Of a stretch of 8,617 bases of DNA, positions 1-5,978 are shown in pieces. Both the position numbers and the translations under genes were made by a program. The notes below the pieces were generated by a model. The model did not search any database. It was not told where the DNA came from and saw only the letters and a program-made list of their open reading frames with translations. Numbering within the stretch: position 1 is the stretch's first letter; the number at the start of each line of letters is the position of its first letter. Source of the stretch: Candidatus Aminicenantota bacterium (lineage in GTDB: Bacteria; Acidobacteriota; Aminicenantia; Aminicenantales; Aminicenantaceae); NCBI GenBank assembly GCA_030633795.1, contig DAOWCB010000046.1, positions 1-8,617 of the forward strand. The letters run 5' to 3'.

Positions 1-212
1 GAAGCCTGATCCATCCGATAGCCCCTGTTTTGACAGAAAGCAAGAACATAGAACCCAGCGCATGTGGCAACAGATCCCAAAAAAAGGTCAAACGGCTGGG
101 GTGCCGTTCCCTCGCCGCCAGCATAGACGGGTTGGTCTGTTTTCATCAGGAAACCTTTGTACTCGGCATCCACACGCTTTCCCCCAGGAAAAGTGATCTT
201 TATATCCTCCAT
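1..212 (-). CDS. OsmC-family protein, N-terminal part (cut by window edge)
   Basis: The first 70 residues of an OsmC/Ohr-type protein are visible; the rest lies beyond base 1. OsmC-fold proteins are small cytoplasmic thiol enzymes, best known for peroxide reduction, but this subgroup is often annotated only as a putative redox protein. The visible part starts MEDIKITFPGGKRVDAEYKG and continues with the family hallmark GGEGTAPQPFDLFLGSVATC (about residues 32-51). C51 is at the position of the first conserved reactive cysteine; another cysteine is C60. The ATG at 210-212 is preceded by AGGAG (220-224) with a 7-base spacer, which fixes the start. It overlaps the end of the trmJ-like gene by 13 bases, so it is probably the next gene of the same operon. 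The family call is firm, the substrate unknown. Confidence 0.85.
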   Translation of the reverse strand, partial: MEDIKITFPGGKRVDAEYKGFLMKTDQPVYAGGEGTAPQPFDLFLGSVATCAGFYVLAFCQNRGYRMDQA

Positions 213-916
213 GTATTCGCTCCTTTGGAAAATATGGCAAGCAGAAGTCTTCTATCCCCCTCTGTTATGCTAAGCCTTCCAAATAGATCATAAATTATCT
301 CTGTTGTGTGTTTTTTGTTCGTTTTATGGATAAATCCTATCTCCTCCAACTTGCCAAGAATGATTTCGATGCATTCCACCTGTTTTTTCTGCGGGAGAGG
401 CTTTTCAAGATCGTGTTCATCAGACCTGTGAGGAGTATGCGCGTAGATACAGAACAGAGTGAGGAGAACAGCTGAAGCAAGATTGAATGAAGGCTGTCTG
501 GTCGCTTGCGGGATAGCGAACCGGAAATTGGAGTATTTCAATTCCTCTGACGTAAGGCCGGTGCGCTCGTTCCCGAATAGGAACCCCACTTTAGTTGAAT
601 CGGAAAAGAGAGCCATTTTTTCCACCGCATCCTCGAGGGAAACATGAGAAAAACTTTTTCGCTTTTTCGATGTGGCGGCGAAGACCACCTCGAGGTCCGC
701 CGTGGCTTCTTCCAACCTGTCATAGATCTGAGCGGTGTCGAGTATTTCCCCGGCATGGACGGCTGTTCTAAAGGATTCATTCTCGATGCCAGAAACTCCC
801 ACCAATCGCAATTTTTCAAATCCTGTGTTTTTCATGTTGCGGGCGACAAGACCGATATTTGCGGGATGCTCAGGCCTCACTAGCACAACAGTAATATTTG
901 ATTTCATGCCAGTCAT
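200..916 (-). CDS. trmJ: TrmJ-like SPOUT-family tRNA/rRNA 2'-O-methyltransferase
   Basis: A 238-residue SpoU/SPOUT (trefoil-knot) RNA methyltransferase, of the kind that transfers a methyl group from S-adenosylmethionine to a ribose 2'-OH; TrmJ modifies C/U32 of the tRNA anticodon loop. The three family motifs are present in order: VVLVRPEHPANIGLVARNMK (10-29, with the R26-N27 pair), GFLFGNERTGL (111-121) and IPQATRQPSFNLASAV (135-150). The C-terminal stretch after residue 160 is the charged extension typical of TrmJ, so the length fits. A TrmJ versus TrmH/other assignment rests on overall resemblance and is less certain than the family. Start choice is open: ATG at 916 or ATG at 907, neither with a strong ribosome binding site. 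It follows dut by 37 bases and overlaps osmC, so it is probably the fifth gene of the nrd operon although it has no evident link to dNTP synthesis. Confidence 0.85.
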   Translation of the reverse strand: MTGMKSNITVVLVRPEHPANIGLVARNMKNTGFEKLRLVGVSGIENESFRTAVHAGEILDTAQIYDRLEEATADLEVVFAATSKKRKSFSHVSLEDAVEKMALFSDSTKVGFLFGNERTGLTSEELKYSNFRFAIPQATRQPSFNLASAVLLTLFCIYAHTPHRSDEHDLEKPLPQKKQVECIEIILGKLEEIGFIHKTNKKHTTEIIYDLFGRLSITEGDRRLLLAIFSKGANTWRI

Positions 917-953
917 TATAAATGAGGCTCAATTAAAAAATCGACCGCGTAAT

Positions 954-1376
954 TTAAAACTTTCCGGTGGAGCCGAACCCTCCTTCCCCTCTTGATGTAT
1001 TGTCAAGGTCTTCCGCTTCAACGACGCAGACCATCGTGATGGGCTGAACGAGCATTTGAGCAATTTTCATTCCTTTATCTATGGCAAACGGCTTATCGCT
1101 CAAATTGATCATTACCACCTTGACTTCTCCTCTGTATCCTGAATCGATCACACCAGCAAGCCGGTGAACGCCCTTCAACGACACTCCGCTTTTGTCCCAA
1201 ATAAGGCCCACATAGCCATCAGGGATGGCCACCTTTACTCCGGAGGGGATGGCTTCGACCTGTCCCTTTTCCAAAACAAAATCAATGGATGAGAATAAAT
1301 CTAGCCCGGCATCCCCTGTGTGCCCGTATTGGGGAAGCTTGGCGTCCATCCGTACTTTTTTTACTTTAAGCTCCAT
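954..1376 (-). CDS. dut: dUTP diphosphatase (dUTPase), trimeric type
   Basis: This 140-residue protein has the five dUTPase motifs in order: HTGDAGLDLFS (19-29), WDKSGVSLKG (60-69), LAGVIDSGYRGEVKVVMIN (73-91, containing the catalytic Asp D78 and the Tyr Y81 of the uridine pocket), KGMKIAQMLV (101-110) and the glycine-rich TSRGEGGFGSTG (127-138) that closes over the phosphates. It hydrolyses dUTP to dUMP and pyrophosphate, keeping uracil out of DNA and feeding thymidylate synthesis. Motif 2 reads DKSG where many bacterial enzymes have PRSG; this is a known variation in the wider family rather than loss of function. The ATG follows the nrdG stop by only 3 bases and a GAAGAGG sequence precedes it, so translation is likely coupled. 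Its place behind the reductase genes fits a class III enzyme, which makes dUTP directly from UTP. Confidence 0.95.
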   Translation of the reverse strand: MELKVKKVRMDAKLPQYGHTGDAGLDLFSSIDFVLEKGQVEAIPSGVKVAIPDGYVGLIWDKSGVSLKGVHRLAGVIDSGYRGEVKVVMINLSDKPFAIDKGMKIAQMLVQPITMVCVVEAEDLDNTSRGEGGFGSTGKF

Positions 1377-1379
1377 ATC

Positions 1380-2078
1380 TTATGCCTCTTCAATTCTGAC
1401 TTCCGAAAAAAATCCCTCGACACTTTGGCCCAGCGCCCGCATTTCCTCTCTTTTGAAAGGTTTCAATCGTTCACAAGCCGGGTCTAAGGTGTTCTCAGGC
1501 ACAAACTGTTGGATCTGAAAAACCCTTGCCCCCTGCAGCATCCGGCCTATTTCCTTCATGCCTGCCTCATCGATCAACCCAGGAACCGCGGTTATCCGGA
1601 ACATATAATCCACTCCAGAATGTTTGATAATATCGATGCTCTTCCGGATATTTTTCACATCAACAACAGTCCTCGTGACTTTCTCGTATTCCTCCAGCGG
1701 TGCTTTCACGTCCATGGCAATCGAATCCACCAGATTTTTCGCGATCAAATCCTCGAGCCTGGACGGAAAGGAACCATTAGTATCCAACTTCACCAATAAC
1801 TCCCGTTCCTTCAAAAGAAACAAAAAATCCGCTAAATCCGGATGGAGTAAGGGTTCTCCTCCTGTGATACAAATGCCCTCCAGCCAGTCCTTCCTGGAAT
1901 CCAAAAAATCTGTGATATAGTCCATCGGAAAAGTCGGGAGATCATCCGGATTCAGCACCAGCTCAGCATTGTGACAAAAGGGACACCGGAAATTACAGGA
2001 TCCGAGAAACACGGAAGAGGAGATGACTCCGGGGTAGTCTCTCGGGGAAAACTTTTCTAAGCCTTTGATTTCAACCAA
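1380..2078 (-). CDS. nrdG: Anaerobic ribonucleotide reductase activating protein (radical SAM)
   Basis: This is a 232-residue radical SAM activase. C28-x3-C32-x2-C35 (SCNFRCPFCHN) binds the [4Fe-4S] cluster, and ITGGEP (71-76) is the SAM-binding segment. The enzyme cleaves S-adenosylmethionine and makes the glycyl radical on NrdD. The opening GLEKFSPRDYPGVISSSVFL and the length (longer than the roughly 155-residue E. coli NrdG) fit the NrdG2 branch, which resembles pyruvate formate-lyase activases. The NrdD gene two genes upstream identifies the partner. The start is a TTG at 2076-2078: AGGAGG lies at 2089-2094, 10 bases before it and inside the 3' end of the glutaredoxin gene, and no ATG or GTG precedes it in frame. 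The resulting 22-base overlap with the upstream gene suggests translational coupling and perhaps deliberately modest expression. Confidence 0.93.
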   Translation of the reverse strand: MVEIKGLEKFSPRDYPGVISSSVFLGSCNFRCPFCHNAELVLNPDDLPTFPMDYITDFLDSRKDWLEGICITGGEPLLHPDLADFLFLLKERELLVKLDTNGSFPSRLEDLIAKNLVDSIAMDVKAPLEEYEKVTRTVVDVKNIRKSIDIIKHSGVDYMFRITAVPGLIDEAGMKEIGRMLQGARVFQIQQFVPENTLDPACERLKPFKREEMRALGQSVEGFFSEVRIEEA

Positions 2079-2323
2079 TCCCCCAGTTCCTCCTGAGTAT
2101 TCAAAATGGCGAGGACTTCTCCAGCCTCTTGGAGAACCAAGGTTGGAAGGATAATTCCCCCCTTTTCATCCCTTTTCAGAATTTGCAAGAACTCTCGAAT
2201 TTTCAGCTTGTTTTCTTTTTGACTCAGATTGTATTCAGCCCCCTCTAATTCTGTCTCCGCAAGGACCTTCTTGATAGCTTCGCATTTTTCGCAGTTGGGA
2301 TAGGTAAACAGGAAGTATTCCAT
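2057..2323 (-). CDS. Small glutaredoxin/NrdH-like thiol-disulfide protein
   Basis: An 88-residue thioredoxin-fold protein starting MEYFLFTYPNCEKCEAIKKV. The C11-x2-C14 redox motif follows the first beta strand, and the ILPTLVL segment supplies the expected cis-proline (P60) facing it. The length is that of glutaredoxins and NrdH-redoxins. The active site CEKC is neither the classic CPYC nor the NrdH CxQC, so the exact subfamily is not assigned. It lies 11 bases downstream of nrdD and overlaps nrdG by 22 bases. This position suggests that it delivers electrons to the NrdD active site, as described for redoxin-using class III reductases, instead of formate. That role is inference from fold and context. 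An alternative is a general cytoplasmic thiol reductase. Confidence 0.85.
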   Translation of the reverse strand: MEYFLFTYPNCEKCEAIKKVLAETELEGAEYNLSQKENKLKIREFLQILKRDEKGGIILPTLVLQEAGEVLAILNTQEELGDWLKSKA

Positions 2324-2334
2324 CGGGATTTCTC

Positions 2335-4407
2335 TTATCCTGTGACTTCGAAGAGAGTTCTCTCCCTGAACTCTTGCTGTTTTCCGTCATTCCATGTGGC
2401 AATCGGCCGCAAATAGCCGACTATCCGGGAATAAATCTCTGTTGGCCTGTTGCATTCGGGACACTCCGTGACCTTCCCTTTTATGAATTGGTGATCCGCA
2501 CATACGCTGAAGGTGGGCGTGATGCTGAAATACGGAAGTCCTGTTTCGGAAATCTTCCGGACCAACTTCTTGCACGTTCCACTGTCTATGGATTCGGGGA
2601 GGAAGGCATGGAAAATGGTTCCCCCGGTATAGAGGGGCTGGATGTCTTTCTGATGTTCGATGGCCTCAAAAACATCCCGTGTGGCATCGACATTGAGCTG
2701 GGTGGAATTGGTGAGGAAAGGAAATTTTTCCGTCCCTGAAGTGATGATGCTGTTGTATTTTTGCCGGTCCAGCCTGGCCAGCCGGTAAGAGGTCGACTCG
2801 GCCGGCGTGGCCTCGAGGTTGTAAAGATTCCCGGTTTCTTCCTGGAAGTCCTGCATGGTTTCTCTCATAAACTTCAGCACTTCTATAGTGAACTCTTTTC
2901 CCTCTTTTGTATCGATTCCTTTTCCGAGAAAGTTCAAGCAGTTCTCATTCATCCCCAAAATGCCGATAGTCGAGAAGTGATTGTCGAAGTGACCGAGATA
3001 AACCAACGTATAGGGCATCATTCCTTTCTCCAGCATGTTGTTCACCACTTCCCGCTTGGTTTCGAGGGATTCCTTGGCCAGAACCATCATATTCTTCAGC
3101 CGGGTGAAATAGTCTTCCCTTGAACTGGATTCGTAACCTATCCTGTTGAGGTTGATGGTCGCCACACCGATCGAACCCGTGGAATCACCGGGCCCCCAGA
3201 TGTTGCCCGGTCTTTTGAGAAGCTCTCTCTGGTCCAGGTTCAACCGGCAGCACATCGCCCGAATGTCGCCGGGGTCGAGGTTTGTACCGATGTAGTTTTG
3301 GAAATAGGGGATTCCGTACTTGGCTGTGACATCAAACAAAAGTTTTGCATTTGGGGAATCCCAATCAAAATCTTTTGTGAGGTTATAGGTGGGAATAGGA
3401 AAAGTGAAAACACGGCCGTGCATGTCTCCTCCCACCATCAACTCGAGAAAAGCCTGGTTGATCATATCCATTCCTTTCTGGCACTCCCCATAGGTAAAAC
3501 CTTGTTTCTCTCCTCCGATGATGGCGGATTTATCCTTCAGGTCATCGGGAACCGTCCAATCAAAGGTCAGGTTGGAAAAGGGCGTCTGCCATCCCCACCG
3601 GGATGGAACGTTCAATCCGAAAATGAGCTTTTGAAGATCCTGTTTGACGCTATGGTAATCCAGGTCATCCGCTCGGACAAACGGAGCCAAATAAGTGTCG
3701 ACACTAGAAAAAGCCTGGGCTCCGGCAAATTCCCCCTGCATGGTCCCGATGAAATTGACCATGTGGAGAGTGGCAGTCTCGAGGTGCTTGGCAGGAAAGG
3801 AGTGAACCTGGTTGGGAACATGCCCAAAACCTTTTTTGAGCAGATTCTCTAGAGACCAACCCGCACAGTAGCCAACCAGCGGATAAGAAAGATCATGGAT
3901 ATGCACCGCCCCCTCTAGATGTGCCCTTTTTACCTGATCCGAATAAATCTGATTGAGAGCATAATTTGCCAGAACTTCCCCAGAAATCCTCGCGTTCAAT
4001 CCCGAAAAGCTCATCACACCCTCGTTGCTGTTTTCTCTGACCTTCCAGTCCATGTCGGCGATGTAATCTTTGATTAACCTTTCCAGGTTGACCCCCGTTT
4101 TTTTTGCTTCCCGGATATCCTTATGTCTATCCCGGTACAAAATGTAAGACTTGGCGATTTCATGATACCCCTGTTTCATCAACACCATCTCGACGATATC
4201 CTGAATCTGTTCCACAGATGGAATTGTATAGCCACCAAACTTGTCTTCTATCATAAAGGTGACAATATCGGAAACACTCTTGGCCGCCTGTTCATCGACT
4301 ATATTATGCGATTCCATAGCCTTGTAGACAGCCTTTGTGATTTTTTCCTGAACAAAATCCACGACTGTGCCATCTCTTTTTTTGATTCTTGGAATAACTT
4401 GCCTCAT
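2335..4407 (-). CDS. nrdD: Anaerobic (class III) ribonucleoside-triphosphate reductase
   Basis: This 690-residue protein is a full-length class III reductase, which converts NTPs to dNTPs by glycyl-radical chemistry in the cytoplasm without oxygen. Residues 3-95 form an ATP-cone allosteric domain (VIPRIKKRDGTVVDF onward). The ten-stranded barrel carries typical family stretches: HIHDLSYPLVGYCAGW (169-184, C181), GEFAGAQAFSSVDTYLAPF (225-243), AMCCRLNLD (384-392, C386-C387), GSIGVATINLNRIG (411-424) and GMNENCLNFLG (485-495). The C-terminus has a zinc site C636-x2-H639 ... C649-x2-C652 and the glycyl-radical motif RIVGYLRP with G664. C181 and C386/C387 are the likely active-site cysteines by motif position. 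The ATG at 4407 has AGGAG (4415-4419) upstream. It is the first gene of the operon, behind NrdR-like boxes. Confidence 0.97.
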   Translation of the reverse strand: MRQVIPRIKKRDGTVVDFVQEKITKAVYKAMESHNIVDEQAAKSVSDIVTFMIEDKFGGYTIPSVEQIQDIVEMVLMKQGYHEIAKSYILYRDRHKDIREAKKTGVNLERLIKDYIADMDWKVRENSNEGVMSFSGLNARISGEVLANYALNQIYSDQVKRAHLEGAVHIHDLSYPLVGYCAGWSLENLLKKGFGHVPNQVHSFPAKHLETATLHMVNFIGTMQGEFAGAQAFSSVDTYLAPFVRADDLDYHSVKQDLQKLIFGLNVPSRWGWQTPFSNLTFDWTVPDDLKDKSAIIGGEKQGFTYGECQKGMDMINQAFLELMVGGDMHGRVFTFPIPTYNLTKDFDWDSPNAKLLFDVTAKYGIPYFQNYIGTNLDPGDIRAMCCRLNLDQRELLKRPGNIWGPGDSTGSIGVATINLNRIGYESSSREDYFTRLKNMMVLAKESLETKREVVNNMLEKGMMPYTLVYLGHFDNHFSTIGILGMNENCLNFLGKGIDTKEGKEFTIEVLKFMRETMQDFQEETGNLYNLEATPAESTSYRLARLDRQKYNSIITSGTEKFPFLTNSTQLNVDATRDVFEAIEHQKDIQPLYTGGTIFHAFLPESIDSGTCKKLVRKISETGLPYFSITPTFSVCADHQFIKGKVTECPECNRPTEIYSRIVGYLRPIATWNDGKQQEFRERTLFEVTG

Positions 4408-4414
4408 GAAGATT

Positions 4415-4419
4415 CTCCT
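4415..4419 (-). promoter_or_regulatory. Ribosome binding site of nrdD
   Basis: The minus strand reads AAGAGGAGAATCTTC before the nrdD ATG. The AGGAG core lies 7 bases from the start codon, which supports the chosen start. Confidence 0.8.
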
Positions 4420-4448
4420 CTTTTCTAATGAGTGTTTTAGGTTTTATC

Positions 4449-4510
4449 GCTGCTCACACAAAAGAAATGGGCTAATCCATCCCTGAGTTATTCGTGTTTG
4501 TGTGAGCGGC
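4449..4510 (-). other. 14-bp inverted repeat in the nrdD leader
   Basis: The plus strand has GCTCACACAAA at 4452-4462 and its exact reverse complement TTTGTGTGAGC at 4497-4507. Allowing one G-T pair the arms extend to 4449-4462 and 4497-4510, 14 bp separated by 34 bases. Within that loop ATGG (4467-4470) and CCAT (4477-4480) could form a small nested hairpin. In the predicted nrdD transcript this would be a stable stem about 40 to 100 bases before the start codon. It could be an RNA regulatory structure, a transcript-stabilising stem, or two halves of a DNA operator. It does not match a riboswitch class I recognise. Confidence 0.6.
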
Positions 4511-4535
4511 GGGAAGAAGCACATTCTCCGAAAAA

Positions 4536-4551
4536 CACCCATATATTGTGT
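4536..4551 (-). promoter_or_regulatory. NrdR box-like operator, nrdD-proximal
   Basis: The plus strand reads CACCCATATATTGTGT. It matches the palindromic NrdR-box consensus ACACWATATATWGTGT at 12 of 16 positions, with the central ATATAT and the right half nearly perfect. NrdR is the ATP-cone repressor that senses nucleotide levels and usually binds two boxes per promoter. This is the weaker of the pair. Confidence 0.75.
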
Positions 4552-4567
4552 CGCCCACTTGCGATTA

Positions 4568-4583
4568 ACACTAAATATTGTAT
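4568..4583 (-). promoter_or_regulatory. NrdR box-like operator, promoter-proximal
   Basis: The plus strand reads ACACTAAATATTGTAT, matching the NrdR-box consensus at 14 of 16 positions. It starts 32 bp from the other box, close to three helical turns, so both would face the same side of DNA as expected for paired NrdR sites. It lies just downstream of the predicted -10 hexamer, where bound repressor would cover the transcription start. Confidence 0.82.
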
Positions 4584-4596
4584 TGGCAACAAAAAA

Positions 4597-4652
4597 TATA
4601 TATGCAACCGCAAGAACTTGTCAAGTCTTTTTTGCAAATTTTTTCATTTTTT
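4597..4652 (-). promoter_or_regulatory. Predicted sigma70-type promoter of the nrd operon
   Basis: On the minus strand a consensus -35 TTGACA (4619-4624) is followed after 16 bases by TATATA (4597-4602). Upstream of the -35 are three A6 tracts (T6 on the plus strand at 4628-4633, 4639-4644 and 4647-4652), which resemble an UP element or intrinsically bent DNA. The predicted start of transcription is near 4590, giving a leader of roughly 180 bases. Confidence 0.65.
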
Positions 4653-4683
4653 CCGAAACGGGCGGATACGTTGTCTGCGATTG

Positions 4684-4721
4684 TGATAAAATGACTCTCA
4701 TCGCATAACTTTTCTGAGAGG
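4684..4721 (+). promoter_or_regulatory. Possible extended -10 promoter and RBS of yjbQ
   Basis: TGATAAAAT at 4684-4692 fits an extended -10 (TGn followed by TAAAAT); no convincing -35 is seen 17 bases upstream. It is flanked by a 6-bp dyad, TGCGAT (4676-4681) and ATCGCA (4700-4705). GAGAGG at 4716-4721 is the ribosome binding site, 4 bases before the ATG. The promoter call is tentative; the binding site is clear. Confidence 0.45.
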
Positions 4722-4725
4722 AAAA

Positions 4726-5127
4726 ATGAAAATTCTCACGATTCAAACTCATAGTAGGGAGGACCTAGTCGATATCACAGACCAAATCAAGGAATCGGTT
4801 AACGAATCGGGAACAGAAACAGGTGTCTGTTGTGTTTTTGTCCCGCACACCACTGCAGGAGTAACCATCAACGAAAACGCCGATCCGTCGGTAAAGGCAG
4901 ACATTTTGATGGCTTTGCGAAAAATTGTGCCCGATTCCTTGCCCTACACTCACGCTGAAGGTAACTCCTCAGCCCATGTCAAATCCTCGCTGGTCGGCTC
5001 ATCCCTATCGATCATCATCGAAAACGGGAACCTAGCTCTGGGAACCTGGCAGGGCATTATCTTCTGTGAATTTGATGGGCCAAGAAGACGGAAGCTCTTC
5101 ATCCACACACATCCCTGTCTCAGATAG
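4726..5127 (+). CDS. YjbQ/UPF0047 family protein
   Basis: A 133-residue single-domain protein with all hallmarks of the YjbQ (UPF0047) family: VPHTTAGVTINENADPSVKAD (39-59), HAEGNSSAHVKSSLVGSS (76-93) and LGTWQGIIFCEFDGPRRRK (105-123). H41, H76 and H84 are the conserved histidines thought to form a metal or phosphate site. Family members are annotated as secondary thiamine-phosphate synthases because some complement loss of ThiE, but their main physiological role is unsettled. The ATG at 4726 follows GAGAGG. It is transcribed divergently from the nrd operon and converges with the HAD gene, overlapping its 3' end by 8 bases. No thiamine genes are nearby to support a specific role here. Confidence 0.93.
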   Translation: MKILTIQTHSREDLVDITDQIKESVNESGTETGVCCVFVPHTTAGVTINENADPSVKADILMALRKIVPDSLPYTHAEGNSSAHVKSSLVGSSLSIIIENGNLALGTWQGIIFCEFDGPRRRKLFIHTHPCLR

Positions 5128-5725
5128 TCACATTCATTTGTTTCAGCCTGACTTCAAGGTCGATTTGAGGCCCATACAGAATGGCGTTCATTCCCTGTCT
5201 TTTCGCCCTTTCAATATTCTCCGGCAAATCATCTAAGAACACACATTCCTCAGCTCGGACTCGGGCTTTTTTCAGCGCTTCTATGTAGATCTCCGGATGA
5301 GGCTTCATGTATCCCACTTCGTAAGAAAGGATATAGTCATCAAACAGGAAAATCTCAGGAAATTTCTTTCTGACAAATCCGAAGCGTTCAACATCTGTAT
5401 TCGAGAGAAGAATCAGTTTGTTGTTGGTCTTTAGCCTTCTTAAAAGGTCCAATACCGGAGGATTAGGGAAAAAAACATCGTTATAAATATGAAAAAAGGT
5501 ATCCTGCCCGATTTTCGCTTCCAGCGTATGAATAACTTCTCTGTAAAAATCCTCAGGTCCGATCTTACCCGTATCAAAGGACCGGATCATGTCCTTGTGC
5601 CGATGGACACGTTCGGCAATATCACGGTATGAATACGGACAATATTCAGCCATTTTTCGGAAAAAAATAAAATTATCAAAAAATAATATAACTTTTCCGA
5701 GGTCAGAAATCACACAGTTTATCAT
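5120..5725 (-). CDS. HAD-family (subfamily IA) phosphatase-like hydrolase
   Basis: A 201-residue HAD-superfamily protein. Motif I is ISDLGKVI with the nucleophile D8; the third position is Gly (DLG), as in the YihX/epoxide hydrolase N-domain-like subgroup (usual form FDLGNV). Motif II is LILLSNTD (S108), motif III K141 in GYMKPHPEIY, motif IV VFLDDLPENIERAKRQGM with D165/D166. Residues about 20-85 form the helical cap. Such proteins usually dephosphorylate small sugar or nucleotide phosphates in the cytoplasm; the substrate cannot be told from sequence. The ATG at 5725 follows a GGGAGGGAG purine run (5734-5742 on the plus strand) about 8 to 10 bases upstream. It is convergent with yjbQ (8-base overlap), and repeat element A begins immediately upstream of its ribosome binding site. 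Confidence 0.9.
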   Translation of the reverse strand: MINCVISDLGKVILFFDNFIFFRKMAEYCPYSYRDIAERVHRHKDMIRSFDTGKIGPEDFYREVIHTLEAKIGQDTFFHIYNDVFFPNPPVLDLLRRLKTNNKLILLSNTDVERFGFVRKKFPEIFLFDDYILSYEVGYMKPHPEIYIEALKKARVRAEECVFLDDLPENIERAKRQGMNAILYGPQIDLEVRLKQMNVTI

Positions 5726-5748
5726 CAGACAGAATCTCCCTCCCGACC

Positions 5749-5763
5749 TGAATAATCCAGGCT
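5749..5763 (+). repeat. 15-bp direct repeat, left copy
   Basis: TGAATAATCCAGGCT here recurs exactly at 5964-5978, so the pair brackets repeat element A. It is also the inverted form of the element's own end sequence: its reverse complement starts AGCCTGGATTATTCA. It may therefore be the end of a second, deleted element copy instead of a target duplication. Confidence 0.8.
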
Positions 5764-5976
5764 CCTGAATTATTCATAAAAACTGCCGATGCTATCATTT
5801 CATTTCAAGACGAACAATTTTCAAGTTCTTTTATTTTATGCATCGGCGGCTTTTCCCCTATGGGCGAGCCAATCTCACTACATCGACGTCGTTGTAACCC
5901 ATTCGCAGTAGTCCACTACAGCATCATGGGCCACTGCCTTGTCGCTGCAGCAATCTAAACTCGTGAATAATCCAGG
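5764..5976 (+). repeat. Repeat element A (MITE-like), about 213 bp
   Basis: The element starts CCTGAATTATTCAT (5764-5777) and ends GTGAATAATCCAGG (5963-5976), whose reverse complement matches the start at 12 of 14 positions, giving short imperfect terminal inverted repeats. Its first 41 bases (5765-5805) recur inverted at 8246-8285 with 36 matches, 4 mismatches and one gap. Its 75-bp core (5867-5941) recurs in direct orientation at 8051-8125 with 65 of 75 identities and no gap. No transposase is present. It looks like a non-autonomous insertion sequence derivative or an intergenic structured repeat; the parent family is not recognised. It lies between the HAD gene and the amidase promoter. 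Confidence 0.7.
5867..5941 (+). repeat. 75-bp core repeat, copy A
   Basis: Runs from AGCCAATCT to ACTGCCTTG and aligns without gaps to 8051-8125 at 65 of 75 positions; 8 of the 10 differences are transitions. It contains a nested inverted repeat: CCCAT (5898-5902) pairs with ATGGG (5926-5930), and inside that GTAG-TCCA-CTAC forms a 4-bp stem with a further GC/GC pair outside it. This suggests a hairpin in either RNA or single-stranded DNA. Confidence 0.85.
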
Positions 5977-5978
5977 CT

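Noticed and set aside
3298..3852. Open frame of 184 codons on the plus strand opposite nrdD
   Set aside because: It lies wholly antisense to the strongly conserved nrdD coding sequence, has no ribosome binding site or recognisable protein features, and is best seen as a shadow frame.
4676..4705. TGCGAT/ATCGCA dyad around the yjbQ -10 as an operator
   Set aside because: A 6-bp dyad with an 18-base spacer is short enough to arise by chance and matches no regulator site I know; noted only in the promoter entry.
4498..4708. Two overlapping plus-strand frames of 62 and 68 codons in the nrdD-yjbQ intergenic region
   Set aside because: They run across the NrdR boxes, the nrd promoter and the A-tracts, and their predicted peptides look random; no ribosome binding site supports them.
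5785..5847. GCCGATGC (5785-5792) and GCATCGGC (5840-5847), followed by a short T-run, as a terminator
   Set aside because: The loop would be 47 bases and no upstream gene on the plus strand needs a terminator here; the left arm is part of the repeat end, but the pairing is not preserved in element B.
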